From Lineus longissimus (Eukaryota > Nemertea > Pilidiophora > Heteronemertea > Lineidae): DNA of 64,000 nt. Of the stretch, positions 1 through 9,108 are shown piece by piece; position 1 is the stretch's first letter, and the number at the start of each line of letters is the position of its first letter. Below the pieces are notes generated by a model. That model had not been told where the DNA came from, did not search any database, and saw nothing but the letters and a program-made list of their open reading frames with translations. The stretch lies in the NCBI RefSeq assembly GCF_910592395.1, contig NC_088326.1, positions 6,079,001-6,143,000 on the forward strand. Direction: 5' to 3'. A program made the position numbers and the translations under genes.

Positions 1-3000
1 AATAGTTTCAATGATGTTGAAGTGAAAATTGAAAAAAATATTTCACAACTCTCTCAAATCGAAAAAAGAGTTCTAGCTCAACGACTAGGTTTAAATCCAA
101 GAAAATACAAAAAAGAACAACTAGAAAATATCATTGAAGAAAAAATCCAAAAAGAAAATCTGTCCAACATCAAACCAAAACCTGTAAAGCCAAAAATTTC
201 TATTAGAAAACCTCTTTTAGAAAAAGTCAAGGCTCTTGGCCATAAGAATTATCAAAATCTCAATATTGAGAAATTGAAAGAACTCTTGACCAAAGAACCA
301 GTGAAAAGACTTTTGAAATCAGATCTTTTTAAACAAGCTAAAGAGATTGGTATTGATGTCAAAGAAAGTATGAAAAAATCACTGATTAAAGACCTCATTG
401 AAAAACATTCAGAGTTAAAAACATTCAAAAAAGTCAACTCTGCTTTCAGAGGTTATGTTAATCATTTTCAAATGGAGGGACTTCCTAAAATGGGTGTTGA
501 ACCTTACTTGGAAAAAATAGAACCTATTCTTCAAGATAAAATTAAAGCTGAAACTCAGCACAACAGTTTGAAAATTAGCATTGTCTTATACATTTCAATG
601 CAGCGAAAAAACGAAGTTCAGGAGTTTCAACTGCGAACCAGATACACTGTCCTTTTTGGGCAAGAGCTAGATTATCCCAAGTTGATTGAAGACATGTTAA
701 AAGACTTGAAAAATTTAGTTCAAAAGGGTTCAGGTTGGAAACTCATCGAAGTAATCAAGATTGAACTACATACTATCAATTACACACCGCTTTCAGGATC
801 AAGCTATATTCCTTTGCCAGATAAGATTCAAAATAAAAAAGCAGTGATTAATGTACAAAATTCTGATCAAAAATGCTTCAGATATTCTGTTGAAGCTTAT
901 ATTTTAAACTTAGAGAAAAACACAGAGCGAGTGTCAAATTACAACAAACCTGAATTTGACCACATGTTCAAAGACCTAGAATACCCAGTTACCCTCAAAG
1001 ATATTGACAAATTTGAAAAGAACAATCCTGACATTGCGGTTAATGTGTTTACATTTATTCCTAGACAGAAAGTGATTGGAGATTTTGAAACAGTAGTTTA
1101 CCCAATTTTCCCAGTTAGAATTTCAGAGAGAATTTTATCAGAAGACAAGTACATCAATCTTTTACACTACAAAGAAAATGACAACATGATTGACGAGTGT
1201 GAAAAAATAGAAGACATCCAAGACAATGCTAACTACCATTACACATGGATTAAAAATTTCTCAAGGCTTGTATCTACATCTCATTCAAAACAAAAAGCAG
1301 CAGTCAAAGTATGCTTCAGATGTATGAAAGTTATTTCAGCATCAACGAGCGAACTCCTTGATAAAATGTATCATGAACATCTTGAGAACTGTGTACAGTT
1401 TGAATGTGTCAAAGTGAGTATGCCTTCAGATGAAAATAACATCTTACTATTCACTAACTTAAAAGCACAGCAAAAACATCCAGTTGTAATCATCGCTGAC
1501 TTTGAATCATCTTTGAAGACTATCGACAAACAATTAGGTGAAAAAACAGTTCAAAACCAACAGCATATTCCAAACAGCTATGCGATTTATATTCAGTATG
1601 ATCAGTCACAAATAGCGAGGAAAAATAAGATGTTTACCTATATTCAGCAGGCAGAAGATGAAGACATTGGTGAACACTTTGCCAATACAGTAACTTCTAT
1701 CTGTTCACAGATTGGGAAAAAATTTCTTCTCAACCCTAAGCCAATGGATGCTTTGACTCACGAGCAGCAAACTAGTTACAATTATGCTAGAAACTGTTAT
1801 CTCTGTGACAAAATGTTCACAGAAAAATATTTCAAAGTCCGTGATCACAATCATTTCACAGGCAAATACAGAGGAGCAGCTTGTAATAATTGTAACCTTC
1901 AATTTCAAACTCCAAAGTTCATACCTGTGTATTTTCACAATTTGTCAGGCTATGATGCACATCTGTTTGTGAAAAATTTAAAAGGGAGACTGAATGTCAT
2001 CGCCTCAAACTCTGAAAATTATATATCTTTCAGCAAGGTTTTACCTATCAATGATGATGAACAAATTGAAATAAGATTCCTTGACTCTTACAGGTTAATG
2101 CAGTCTTCACTAGCAAATCTAGCTAAGAATTTGCCTAATCAGCAAATGAAAAATTTAGCTAAAAAATTTAATGGTGAACACTTTGACCTCGTAACAAGAA
2201 AAGGTGTCTATCCGTATGAATGGGTAGACTCCTACGAAAAATTTCAGAGTCAACAGTTACCATCCATTGAAGAATTTTATTCCACCTTTAACAGCACCAA
2301 AATTTCACAAGAGGAGTACCTACACGCTCAACATGTGTGGGATAGGTTCAACTGTCAAACCTTTGAAGACTATCACAAAATTTATCTTGAGACAGATGTT
2401 CTACTCCTAGCTGACATTATTGAAAATTTTAGACAGACCTGCATGGACATCTATAATTTAGATCCCGCATTCTTCTACACATCACCAGGTTTGTCATGGC
2501 AAGCGATGCTAAAAATGACAAAAGTTAAAATCGAACTCCTCACAGATGTGGACATGTACAACTTCTTCGAACTAGGTATTCGTGGTGGAATATGTCAAGC
2601 AAGTCACAGATATGGCAAAGCAAATAATCCATATTTAGAAAATTTTGACTCAGAAAAACCTACAAGTTACATCACCTATGTTGATGCGAATAACTTGTAC
2701 GGTGTCGCGATGGGTCAAGATTTACCAGTGAGAAAGTTTAAATGGATGAAGGACTTTTCCAAGTGGCGACAAATTCCATGCACACTTGAAGTGGATTTAG
2801 AATATCCTAAGCATTTACACAATTTGCACAATGACTATCCTCTTGCTCCTGAGCACAAGAATGACAAGCTCATTCCTAACCTGCAAGACAAGAAAAACTA
2901 CATTGTGCATCACAAGGCCTTGAAGTTCTATTTGAGTCAAGGTCTCAAATTGAAAAAGATTCACAGAGGTATTTCATACGAAGAGTCTAACTTCTTGAAA

Positions 3001-3846
3001 GAATACATTGACTTAAACACAAGTCAACGTGCAAATGCCAAAAATGACTTCGAAAAGGACTTCTTCAAATTGATGAATAATGCGATATTTGGCAAAACTA
3101 TGGAGTCCGTCAGACGTAGAAAAGACATTACCTTAGCCACAACTGTCAATCAGCTTCGAAATTTAGTCAATTCGAACAACTATAGAAGTCACAAAATCTT
3201 CTGCAAAGATCTAGTCATGGTAGAACGACAAAAAGCAGAAGTCTATCTCAATAAGCCAATATTTATGGGACAGGCCATTTTAGACCTCTCTAAAGAGCAT
3301 ATGTATGACTTCCATTACAGTCATATGATGAAAAAGTATGGTGACAAAGCACAACTGCTTTACACTGATACAGATTCACTAGTCTATAACATTCAGACTG
3401 ATGATATCTACAAAGACATGCAGAAAGATGCTCACTTGTATGACTTCTCTAATTTTCCTAAAGACCATGCACTGTTTTCAGAAGCGAATAAAAAAGTCAT
3501 TGGCAAATTTAAAGACGAAGAAGCTGGTCATGTCATCACTGAATTCATCGCACTCAGATCAAAACTATACAGTTATACAACTGACAAAGACGACGAAGTC
3601 AAAAAATGTAAAGGAATTAAGAAGAACGTAGTCAAAAATGAGATTTCCTTTGAAGATTACAAACAAGTGTTGTTGGAAAAAATTCCAATTGAAAAAAGCA
3701 TGAATGTCTTTAGAAGTCGAAATCATCAACTTTACACAGAAAAAGTGAGCAAAGTAGCTTTAGATGCAATGGATACAAAAAGACAAATTTTAGAAGATGG
3801 CATAAGTACTTTAGCTTTAGGACATTACGACATTGTAAATAAATGA
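1..3846 (+). CDS. polB: Polinton-type family B DNA polymerase, 5' end outside window
   Basis: This is a protein-primed-type family B DNA polymerase that would replicate the element. The frame is open to base 1, so the first in-frame GTG at 22 is not a supported start. Residues are numbered from that GTG. Exo I is DFE at 493-495, Exo II is NLSGYD at 640-645 and Exo III is YLETD at 788-792. Palm motif A is DANNLYG from D888, motif B is NNAIFG at 1019-1024 and motif C is YTDTDS from Y1114, so all catalytic acids are present. Between Exo I and Exo II sits a zinc/HNH endonuclease VII-like insert (C592, C595, DHNH 608-611, C621, C624). The N-terminal ~130 residues are Lys-rich with a SAP-like feel. 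There is no internal stop over 1,274 codons, so the gene looks recently functional. A hairpin follows the stop directly. Confidence 0.93.
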   Translation, partial: NSFNDVEVKIEKNISQLSQIEKRVLAQRLGLNPRKYKKEQLENIIEEKIQKENLSNIKPKPVKPKISIRKPLLEKVKALGHKNYQNLNIEKLKELLTKEPVKRLLKSDLFKQAKEIGIDVKESMKKSLIKDLIEKHSELKTFKKVNSAFRGYVNHFQMEGLPKMGVEPYLEKIEPILQDKIKAETQHNSLKISIVLYISMQRKNEVQEFQLRTRYTVLFGQELDYPKLIEDMLKDLKNLVQKGSGWKLIEVIKIELHTINYTPLSGSSYIPLPDKIQNKKAVINVQNSDQKCFRYSVEAYILNLEKNTERVSNYNKPEFDHMFKDLEYPVTLKDIDKFEKNNPDIAVNVFTFIPRQKVIGDFETVVYPIFPVRISERILSEDKYINLLHYKENDNMIDECEKIEDIQDNANYHYTWIKNFSRLVSTSHSKQKAAVKVCFRCMKVISASTSELLDKMYHEHLENCVQFECVKVSMPSDENNILLFTNLKAQQKHPVVIIADFESSLKTIDKQLGEKTVQNQQHIPNSYAIYIQYDQSQIARKNKMFTYIQQAEDEDIGEHFANTVTSICSQIGKKFLLNPKPMDALTHEQQTSYNYARNCYLCDKMFTEKYFKVRDHNHFTGKYRGAACNNCNLQFQTPKFIPVYFHNLSGYDAHLFVKNLKGRLNVIASNSENYISFSKVLPINDDEQIEIRFLDSYRLMQSSLANLAKNLPNQQMKNLAKKFNGEHFDLVTRKGVYPYEWVDSYEKFQSQQLPSIEEFYSTFNSTKISQEEYLHAQHVWDRFNCQTFEDYHKIYLETDVLLLADIIENFRQTCMDIYNLDPAFFYTSPGLSWQAMLKMTKVKIELLTDVDMYNFFELGIRGGICQASHRYGKANNPYLENFDSEKPTSYITYVDANNLYGVAMGQDLPVRKFKWMKDFSKWRQIPCTLEVDLEYPKHLHNLHNDYPLAPEHKNDKLIPNLQDKKNYIVHHKALKFYLSQGLKLKKIHRGISYEESNFLKEYIDLNTSQRANAKNDFEKDFFKLMNNAIFGKTMESVRRRKDITLATTVNQLRNLVNSNNYRSHKIFCKDLVMVERQKAEVYLNKPIFMGQAILDLSKEHMYDFHYSHMMKKYGDKAQLLYTDTDSLVYNIQTDDIYKDMQKDAHLYDFSNFPKDHALFSEANKKVIGKFKDEEAGHVITEFIALRSKLYSYTTDKDDEVKKCKGIKKNVVKNEISFEDYKQVLLEKIPIEKSMNVFRSRNHQLYTEKVSKVALDAMDTKRQILEDGISTLALGHYDIVNK

Positions 3847-3850
3847 AACA

Positions 3851-3873
3851 AGGGCTACCAAATTGGTAGCCCT
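3851..3873. terminator. Perfect hairpin after the polymerase gene
   Basis: A 10-bp perfect stem (AGGGCTACCA / TGGTAGCCCT) with a 3-base loop starts 5 bases after the polymerase stop and is followed by an A-rich run. It is far more GC-rich than its surroundings. Its position suggests a transcript 3'-end signal, which is an inference. Confidence 0.6.
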
Positions 3874-3903
3874 GATTAAAAAAATAAATAAAAATATAGA
3901 AAT

Positions 3904-3920
3904 AAAAATAATAATAAATG
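3904..3920 (+). promoter_or_regulatory. AATAAATG start-site motif, 422-aa gene
   Basis: The ATG is the end of an AATAATAAATG string. The same AATAAA core lies at or just before every other gene start in this element, on both strands. It resembles late promoters of large cytoplasmic DNA viruses (TAAATG). A role in initiation is inferred. Confidence 0.5.
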
Positions 3921-5186
3921 GAAACACACAATGCATTTCCACCCTATCTTAAATTTAATCCAGATGCAAATTATCCTGTCACTTACAAGAATAATTCTTT
4001 AACCAAAGATCCTTTCATCCATCAAAAAATTCATGTAACACCAAATCAAAGTTTTTATTTCAATACAATTGATATTTTCCTAAATAAAGTGAATCCACGA
4101 AAATTTACCACTTATTCTCAAGTTCAAGATTATATTAAAAATGCAACCATGGATAACTGGGAAAACCAATTTAAATTTGCATTATACTGTGCTTCATCAG
4201 GTTCAGGTGTAAGCTGGCATAATCATATTAATCATGCTGACCCCTTAGTACAGAGTATTTTTAGATTCCATGTCTATTTTACCATCAGAAAGATATTACA
4301 CCAGCTTAAAATTCCTTTACCAGGAAATCCTGACTTTAATCCATCAAAAAATCCTTACAATAAACAAGCCTATGAAAATTTGAAACTTGAATTTGGCTCC
4401 GTTGACTTCAACTATTTTCACAAAGGGAAAATACAAGCGCTAGACATTGTCATGGACAATGGCAACTATTATTTGAATGATCCTAGTAAGTTTCCGTTTA
4501 ATGCAGATAAAAAAGGATATGTCTATGCAGACCATCATAGACTTTATATTGATAATTTATCGTTCATTTACTCAGACGATTGGACAAATTTTATCACCTT
4601 AGACAGTCAAGGATTGACTAAAGCAGGCATGAGTAGAATCAATGAATCGATTCGAACTTATGTTTATTGTATTCTAGGTTCACAAACCATGATTCGTCAG
4701 GATATTCTTGGTTCATTGGACACGCAAAAGCAATTTGGAATTTTAGTGGAAGATGCGATTCAAGGTCAAACATTAGTCGATTCCATCAAAACATTTCAGT
4801 CAGCGAGCGTACTCATTCACTCAAAACAAGCGCTTGCATATGCTTTAGAAAAAGCAGGTTCACGATTAGATTTTGCTGTAGGCTTAGGATTACAACTTGT
4901 TCCAAGTCATATGCGCTTGCATATTGGTACAATTGAAGGATATAATAACTCTCTGTTAACCGCTACAGAAAATACAACTTTTGGCATCAATTCACATATC
5001 AATGTCAGAAAAAAAAGGACTGCATCAGCGATGCAACCTATTTTAGAGAAACCTGAAATAGCAAGTAAAAAATCTTTAGACAAGCGACGTGAGTCAGAGC
5101 ACAGCCACGAGCGTCAGCGAGAGTCACATTTACCTTTTACAATGGGATTAATTTTTGTAGGTCTTTTAGTTCAAACTATTCTCTAA
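3918..5186 (+). CDS. Conserved Polinton-like protein, 422 aa, function unknown
   Basis: The ATG is taken because it abuts the AATAAATG motif shared by all genes of this element. The N-terminal two thirds is rich in aromatic residues and Asn. A central His-rich stretch reads SWHNHINHADP, and a hydrophobic segment near residue 320 (FAVGLGLQLVPS) is followed by IGTIEGYNNSLL. The last ~20 residues are hydrophobic (LPFTMGLIFVGLLVQTIL) and could be a tail anchor. Just before that anchor the frame runs through a palindromic GAGCG..GCGAGAG repeat, giving an Arg/Glu/Ser/His tract. From memory, proteins with the GLGL..P...IGT..GYNN pattern recur in invertebrate Polinton-like elements. I assign no function. 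It lies between polymerase and integrase on the same strand, 12 bases from the integrase start. Confidence 0.75.
   Translation: METHNAFPPYLKFNPDANYPVTYKNNSLTKDPFIHQKIHVTPNQSFYFNTIDIFLNKVNPRKFTTYSQVQDYIKNATMDNWENQFKFALYCASSGSGVSWHNHINHADPLVQSIFRFHVYFTIRKILHQLKIPLPGNPDFNPSKNPYNKQAYENLKLEFGSVDFNYFHKGKIQALDIVMDNGNYYLNDPSKFPFNADKKGYVYADHHRLYIDNLSFIYSDDWTNFITLDSQGLTKAGMSRINESIRTYVYCILGSQTMIRQDILGSLDTQKQFGILVEDAIQGQTLVDSIKTFQSASVLIHSKQALAYALEKAGSRLDFAVGLGLQLVPSHMRLHIGTIEGYNNSLLTATENTTFGINSHINVRKKRTASAMQPILEKPEIASKKSLDKRRESEHSHERQRESHLPFTMGLIFVGLLVQTIL
5106..5124. repeat. GAGCG..GCGAGAG mini-palindrome, copy 1
   Basis: CACGAGCGTCAGCGAGAGT lies inside the 3' end of the 422-aa gene. Near-identical 17-19 bp units lie in the integrase start and in the 97-aa minus-strand gene. 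It is GC-rich against an AT-rich background and stays in frame. Confidence 0.55.
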
Positions 5187-5198
5187 AATAAACAGACC

Positions 5199-6251
5199 AT
5201 GAACGGCGTGAACACCCGCGAACGAAGTGAGAGTGTGCAAGAAGCATATGCAAGTTACAAATATCCTTCTGCTTTAAAATTTTATAAAATCATGAAAAAG
5301 AAGGATCCTAGTATAAAATTTGATGACATTGATCAATTTGTAAAATCTGAGAAAAGCTATCAGCTTCACAAAAAGCAGTCCAATAAAATCCAAGGTCACA
5401 TTATTGCTTATCGTGAAAATGCTCTTTGGTTCATGGATTTGTTGGACATGAGTAATTACTCAAGGCAAAATAAAGGTTACAAATGGATTTTACTTGCTAT
5501 TGATACATTTACAAGAAAAGCTTATGCTGAAGCTTTAAAAAATAAGACAAAATTTGAAGTGAAAAATGGCTTTGAAAAAATTTATAATGATACTGGAAGT
5601 ATTACACTTATTATTACAGATTCAGGCAATGAATTTTTAAACAAACCACTACAAGATTTATTCAAAGAATTGAAAATTAGACATGGAACAGTGGATATTG
5701 GTGATCATCATGCATTAGGCTTAATTGATAGACTATCTAGAACTATTAAAGAAATGGTCTTCAAAGATTTCACAGAGAAAAATACAGTCAAATGGGTTGA
5801 TACATTGCAAGATTACATTAGAGCATACAATGAAAGACCTCATTCTGGCATTTTAGACTATAGTCCAAATGAAGCTAACCTTCATGCTACTGAATTAGTT
5901 GAATTAAATGTAGAAAAATCTATGCCCGTTGTACACAAGTTTAACATTGGAGAATTAGTTAGAAAAAAATTGAAGAGACCTATATTTACAAAGGGTTACA
6001 AACAGATTTGGAGCAATAGAACTTACACTATCAAAAATATTGAAGGTGTTCATGCTATCTTAAATAGCGCAGAAAGAGTTAGACTTGATGCTTTGCAGCA
6101 AGTGACACAAGTGCTAGCTACAATTGATGAAGAAGCTGATTCTTCAGAGGTTGATCGCGTTGAAAAAGAAGCTAAAATTGAGTCAACAATTAAACACAAA
6201 GAAGGCTTAGATTCTAAAAATATTATTGACTCACGGTTGAGAAAGAAGTAA
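5199..6251 (+). CDS. int: Polinton integrase, RVE (retroviral-type) fold
   Basis: This is a DDE-type integrase, expected to insert the element into host DNA. The RNase H-like core gives FMDLLDM (D80), TDSGNEF (D141) and HHALGLIDRLSRTIKE (D177). The third catalytic position is Asp where Glu is usual. The C-terminal part (KGYKQIWSNRTYTIKNIEG) is a small beta-rich DNA-binding tail as seen in Polinton integrases. No HHCC zinc finger is obvious at the N terminus. The first ~15 codons run through a small palindromic repeat (MNGVNTRERSESV), so the true start could be a little downstream. The AATAAACAGACC-ATG context supports the ATG given. The end converges on a minus-strand gene with a hairpin between. 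Confidence 0.88.
   Translation: MNGVNTRERSESVQEAYASYKYPSALKFYKIMKKKDPSIKFDDIDQFVKSEKSYQLHKKQSNKIQGHIIAYRENALWFMDLLDMSNYSRQNKGYKWILLAIDTFTRKAYAEALKNKTKFEVKNGFEKIYNDTGSITLIITDSGNEFLNKPLQDLFKELKIRHGTVDIGDHHALGLIDRLSRTIKEMVFKDFTEKNTVKWVDTLQDYIRAYNERPHSGILDYSPNEANLHATELVELNVEKSMPVVHKFNIGELVRKKLKRPIFTKGYKQIWSNRTYTIKNIEGVHAILNSAERVRLDALQQVTQVLATIDEEADSSEVDRVEKEAKIESTIKHKEGLDSKNIIDSRLRKK
5218..5235. repeat. GAGCG..GCGAGAG mini-palindrome, copy 2
   Basis: GCGAACGAAGTGAGAGTG lies within the first codons of the integrase gene. It is preceded by ATGAACGGCGTGAA, a string that also begins the 143-aa gene at 8639. A related ATGAACAACGTGAA occurs at about 6279. Confidence 0.5.
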
Positions 6252-6329
6252 GATATTTATAATGTAAAATCACACGTCATGAACAACGTGAATGTATTAT
6301 AAACATGTTACTCGCTACTCACTAAGCTC

Positions 6330-6353
6330 GTAAGCTTAAGCTCGTAAGCTTAC
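6330..6353. terminator. Hairpin between convergent genes
   Basis: The 9-bp stem GTAAGCTTA / TAAGCTTAC has a 6-base loop. It sits between the integrase stop and a minus-strand gene and overlaps the latter's stop codon. A 14-base direct repeat (AAGCTCGTAAGCTT) makes up most of it. A bidirectional terminator or 3'-end signal is inferred. Confidence 0.55.
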
Positions 6354-6634
6354 TCAATTTGCAACGAAGGAAGTTCTTTCATTTCTTTTGGTACATTTTT
6401 CCATCTTCTACGGGTGAACATATAGTCTAAATAAGTTCCAACGATAGTCCACCATCTTTCTAATTTGGTGAAACTGTCATTCACTGATATCTCAAGTTGA
6501 TCCACTTTAGTATTGACTTTAGTCGCTGTTATAACGTCAGGATTTAACTGACTGTTTTTTATTTTTCGAATGTCCTCTTTTAGTTCCTCAATAGCTGCTG
6601 GGTAAAAGTATTTAATCCCACACATGTTGACCAT
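6350..6634 (-). CDS. Small 94-aa protein, function unknown
   Basis: This is an intact minus-strand frame convergent with the integrase and divergent from the capsid gene. The start is preceded by TTATAAAATAAA directly against the ATG, the element's common start context. Residues ~14-60 look like an amphipathic or coiled-coil segment (EELKEDIRKIKNSQ, KVDQLEISVNDSF). A Trp/Tyr/Arg-rich stretch follows (ERWWTIVGTYLDYMFTRRRW) that could contact membrane or DNA. No family was recognised. Confidence 0.6.
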   Translation of the reverse strand: MVNMCGIKYFYPAAIEELKEDIRKIKNSQLNPDVITATKVNTKVDQLEISVNDSFTKLERWWTIVGTYLDYMFTRRRWKNVPKEMKELPSLQIE

Positions 6635-6718
6635 TTTATTTTATAAAAATTTTCTTCTTGTTCAATGTGCCAAAAATGGCACATTGATTTTTTTTTTTTT
6701 AAATTTTACTATAAATAA
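6635..6718. promoter_or_regulatory. Divergent promoter region with hairpin
   Basis: These 84 bases separate a minus-strand gene from the capsid gene. AATAAA motifs abut both ATGs, facing outward. In the middle (6662-6687) is an 11-bp perfect stem TCAATGTGCCA / TGGCACATTGA with an AAAA loop, followed by a T run. The hairpin plus the leftward promoter recurs in inverted orientation at 10679-10741. Confidence 0.6.
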
Positions 6719-7933
6719 ATGGACACATCATTTGGTAAATATCTTGATCCTTATAGATCAAACAAAATAGCCAAGGGGCTCAAAGCTAAAAGAAATTATG
6801 AAGTCATTACCCATAATCCTAATTCTGTGAATCCTGGAGAAACACTTTATGTGAAAATTCCTCAGCTTGAAAAAGGACAAGTGATTGTTCCTAAAAGTTT
6901 GAAACTTACATTTAAACTTTCTACCTCATCAAAAGCAAGTAATGCAGCCAATGCTGCAGCAGCTGGATTTGTGGCGAATGTAGGTCGAAATATTGTTGAA
7001 AGAATTACTACTAAATTCGGTGGAAAAACAATGAGTGAAGTGGAAAAATCTTACATCTATAATACATTCAAGGATTTTTGGTTGACAGAAAAACAAAGGA
7101 AAAATCGTGTTCAGCAAGGTATTGACAAGGAGCAACGAAAAGATGCTATTAAAACAGCATTTGGTGACAGATATTGTATTCCTATTGAGTCAGAAATATT
7201 TGATGATCATCTACCTTTTTACCCATCAGCTATTTTAGAATCCATTGAATATAACATCAAATTCAATGACGCAAAATATGTTGTGACAGAAACTGCAACG
7301 TCAAAAACATATGCTGTGAAAGATATTCAACTTGAGTATGAAACAGTCTTTTCCACAGAACTTAGTGAGGAAATCGAAGCAATATATGCTGATACTAGAT
7401 TTAGATATGAAGACGTGCATCTTTTGAGAACAGATTCAATTGGAAAGAATAAACGAATGAATATCAATGTAGATGTCAATCGCGCTTCTACAAAGGGTAT
7501 TCTGATATTTTTCCAGAAAAATTACGCTGAGTATGATGCCGAAAATACAAGTTTTCAAAATCCAGACATCACTAATGTGACCATTACTTCAGAAGGAATT
7601 TCTCACTGTATATACAAGTCAGGAATGAACGCCTATAATCAATTTGATGAAGTAAAACGACTTTATATGTCAGAAGATCTTAAGCAAACTGAAGACTGCA
7701 TGATGGATGTTGAGAAATTCTATGAAAATCATAAATATGCTCTGTGGATTGATCTGAGAAGTACAGAGGACAACTATTTACATGGATCTGGAACTGCCAT
7801 GAGCAATATTAAACATGTTTTACAACTTGAACTTACCAGAAGTACTGAAACAGAATATGACATGCTAGTCTATATTGTAGCTGATGGATTAGTAGGGCTT
7901 GAGAATAAACGAGTAAAGGGCATTGTACACTAA
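6719..7933 (+). CDS. mcp: Putative major capsid protein, double jelly-roll type
   Basis: A 404-aa protein whose size, composition and position between integrase and packaging ATPase fit the Polinton major capsid protein. It is rich in beta-prone stretches (GETLYVKIPQLEKGQVIVPKS; YPSAILESIEYNIKF; KHVLQLELTR) with short polar loops and no membrane segment. The N-terminal domain has an Ala-rich turn (ASNAANAAAAGFV) followed by NVGRNIVERITTKFGGK, a pattern I associate with capsid-like proteins of this class. The fold was not computed, so the call rests on context and strand pattern. The start is set by CTATAAATAAATG. It would assemble the icosahedral shell together with the penton-like protein at 12656. 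Confidence 0.7.
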   Translation: MDTSFGKYLDPYRSNKIAKGLKAKRNYEVITHNPNSVNPGETLYVKIPQLEKGQVIVPKSLKLTFKLSTSSKASNAANAAAAGFVANVGRNIVERITTKFGGKTMSEVEKSYIYNTFKDFWLTEKQRKNRVQQGIDKEQRKDAIKTAFGDRYCIPIESEIFDDHLPFYPSAILESIEYNIKFNDAKYVVTETATSKTYAVKDIQLEYETVFSTELSEEIEAIYADTRFRYEDVHLLRTDSIGKNKRMNINVDVNRASTKGILIFFQKNYAEYDAENTSFQNPDITNVTITSEGISHCIYKSGMNAYNQFDEVKRLYMSEDLKQTEDCMMDVEKFYENHKYALWIDLRSTEDNYLHGSGTAMSNIKHVLQLELTRSTETEYDMLVYIVADGLVGLENKRVKGIVH

Positions 7934-8012
7934 CCACAAAAATACTTTGCATGTGTCGGTTGTCAAATTTGAAGACCGAGTATATTCTTCAAAATGTTAA
8001 AAATAAACAGGT
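7934..8012 (+). promoter_or_regulatory. Spacer and start motif before packaging ATPase
   Basis: This 79-base gap ends in AAAAATAAACAGGT-ATG. Here the AATAAA core is separated from the ATG by several bases (AATAAACAGGT), as in the integrase, 143-aa and 102-aa genes. The core can therefore move relative to the start codon, which argues for a DNA-level signal. Confidence 0.45.
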
Positions 8013-8627
8013 ATGAACAATGAATTTTATTGTGATCCACCTTTCAATATGTTAATTGTTGGAATGACTGATTGTGGCAAGACCTACTTTATACTGGATT
8101 TACTTGAAAAAGAATTTCGTAAAAAATTTGATGACATTGTGATATTTTGTCCAACCATTGACATGAACAAAACTTACCAAGATAGAGCATGGATTACACA
8201 AGATAAAAATATACACATTTATCCTCCAAAATTAGTACTTACAGATTTAAATATATGCTTAGAAGATGCGATTGAAAATTTAAAAAGTCAAGATCATCAA
8301 ACATTATTTATCATTGATGATTGTGCTAATTTGTGGGAATCAAAGAATAAGTGTACAAAATTGACTGAACTAGCTTTCTCAGGAAGACATTATGGAATTT
8401 CTGTGTGGCTTTTGACACAAAAATATAATGCAGTTGTAAAAGATTTTAGAGAAAATTGTAAACACATGGTGATTCATACAATGAATGATCAATTATCTAT
8501 GGATCAAATCTTCAAAGAAAATCGCTGTATTCCACAAAGCGAAAAAGACACAGTTCTTGTGCAGATTGATGCAGGAAAGAAGCTTATACTGCGCAGAAAG
8601 ATGCCTTTTGATTATTTTTTATCATAA
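8013..8627 (+). CDS. atp: Genome-packaging ATPase, A32/FtsK-HerA type
   Basis: This 204-aa P-loop ATPase is expected to pump element DNA into capsids. Walker A is GMTDCGKT at residues 17-24, with Cys before GKT as in many Polinton and NCLDV A32-like ATPases. Walker B is TLFIIDDC around 97-104. A following GRHYGISVWLLTQKYNAV stretch matches the sensor strand and downstream helix of the family. The length is typical for Polinton ATPases and the frame is intact. It sits immediately after the capsid gene and before the 143-aa gene, with 11 bases to the next ATG. Confidence 0.88.
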   Translation: MNNEFYCDPPFNMLIVGMTDCGKTYFILDLLEKEFRKKFDDIVIFCPTIDMNKTYQDRAWITQDKNIHIYPPKLVLTDLNICLEDAIENLKSQDHQTLFIIDDCANLWESKNKCTKLTELAFSGRHYGISVWLLTQKYNAVVKDFRENCKHMVIHTMNDQLSMDQIFKENRCIPQSEKDTVLVQIDAGKKLILRRKMPFDYFLS

Positions 8628-8638
8628 ATAAACACACC

Positions 8639-9070
8639 ATGAACGGCGTGAATGTGGAAACTATTGTTGAAGAGAGTTACATGCGAAGTGAATTACTTTC
8701 ACACTATCAATCAGGATTACTAAATAAACTAGGAATAAAATCATCTGAGGCTACAATTAAAAAAGCTTCACAAAAAAATATTGAAAAATTACATAATGAG
8801 TATAACATCAAATATAATACTCAGATTGCTGATGATTTAGTATCTAATTTACTATTTGGATATACTCAAGCAGTAAAAATTGTATTTCCAAATTTAGACC
8901 AAAAAAAATTACATGAAAAATTAAATGACAATATCATAGTAAACCATGAAATAAAAAAACAACTGGGTCAATATATGAACCCAACACTTTTAGCTGCAGG
9001 TACAATTGTAGTCAATACAGCTGAAACTGCAATGACGCATGAAAAATCAGAAACATGCGAGGATTCCTAA
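8639..9070 (+). CDS. 143-aa protein, function unknown
   Basis: The start is supported by TCATAAATAAACACACC-ATG. The body is Lys/Asn-rich and helical, with a moderately hydrophobic segment near the C terminus (NPTLLAAGTIVVNTAETAM) that may touch membrane. The first 14 bases (ATGAACGGCGTGAA) are identical to the integrase start, which suggests a shared 5' leader duplication. Nothing identifies a family. It converges on the zinc-ribbon gene. Confidence 0.6.
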   Translation: MNGVNVETIVEESYMRSELLSHYQSGLLNKLGIKSSEATIKKASQKNIEKLHNEYNIKYNTQIADDLVSNLLFGYTQAVKIVFPNLDQKKLHEKLNDNIIVNHEIKKQLGQYMNPTLLAAGTIVVNTAETAMTHEKSETCEDS

Positions 9071-9102
9071 ATTTTATAGAGTCCTCACTGACTTTATAAA
9101 AT
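9071..9102. terminator. AT-rich inverted repeat between convergent genes
   Basis: ATTTTATA and TATAAAAT are separated by 16 bases in the 38-base gap between two converging genes. It is weaker than the other hairpins, but lies at the same kind of position. Confidence 0.35.
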
Positions 9103-9108
9103 CTAAGA

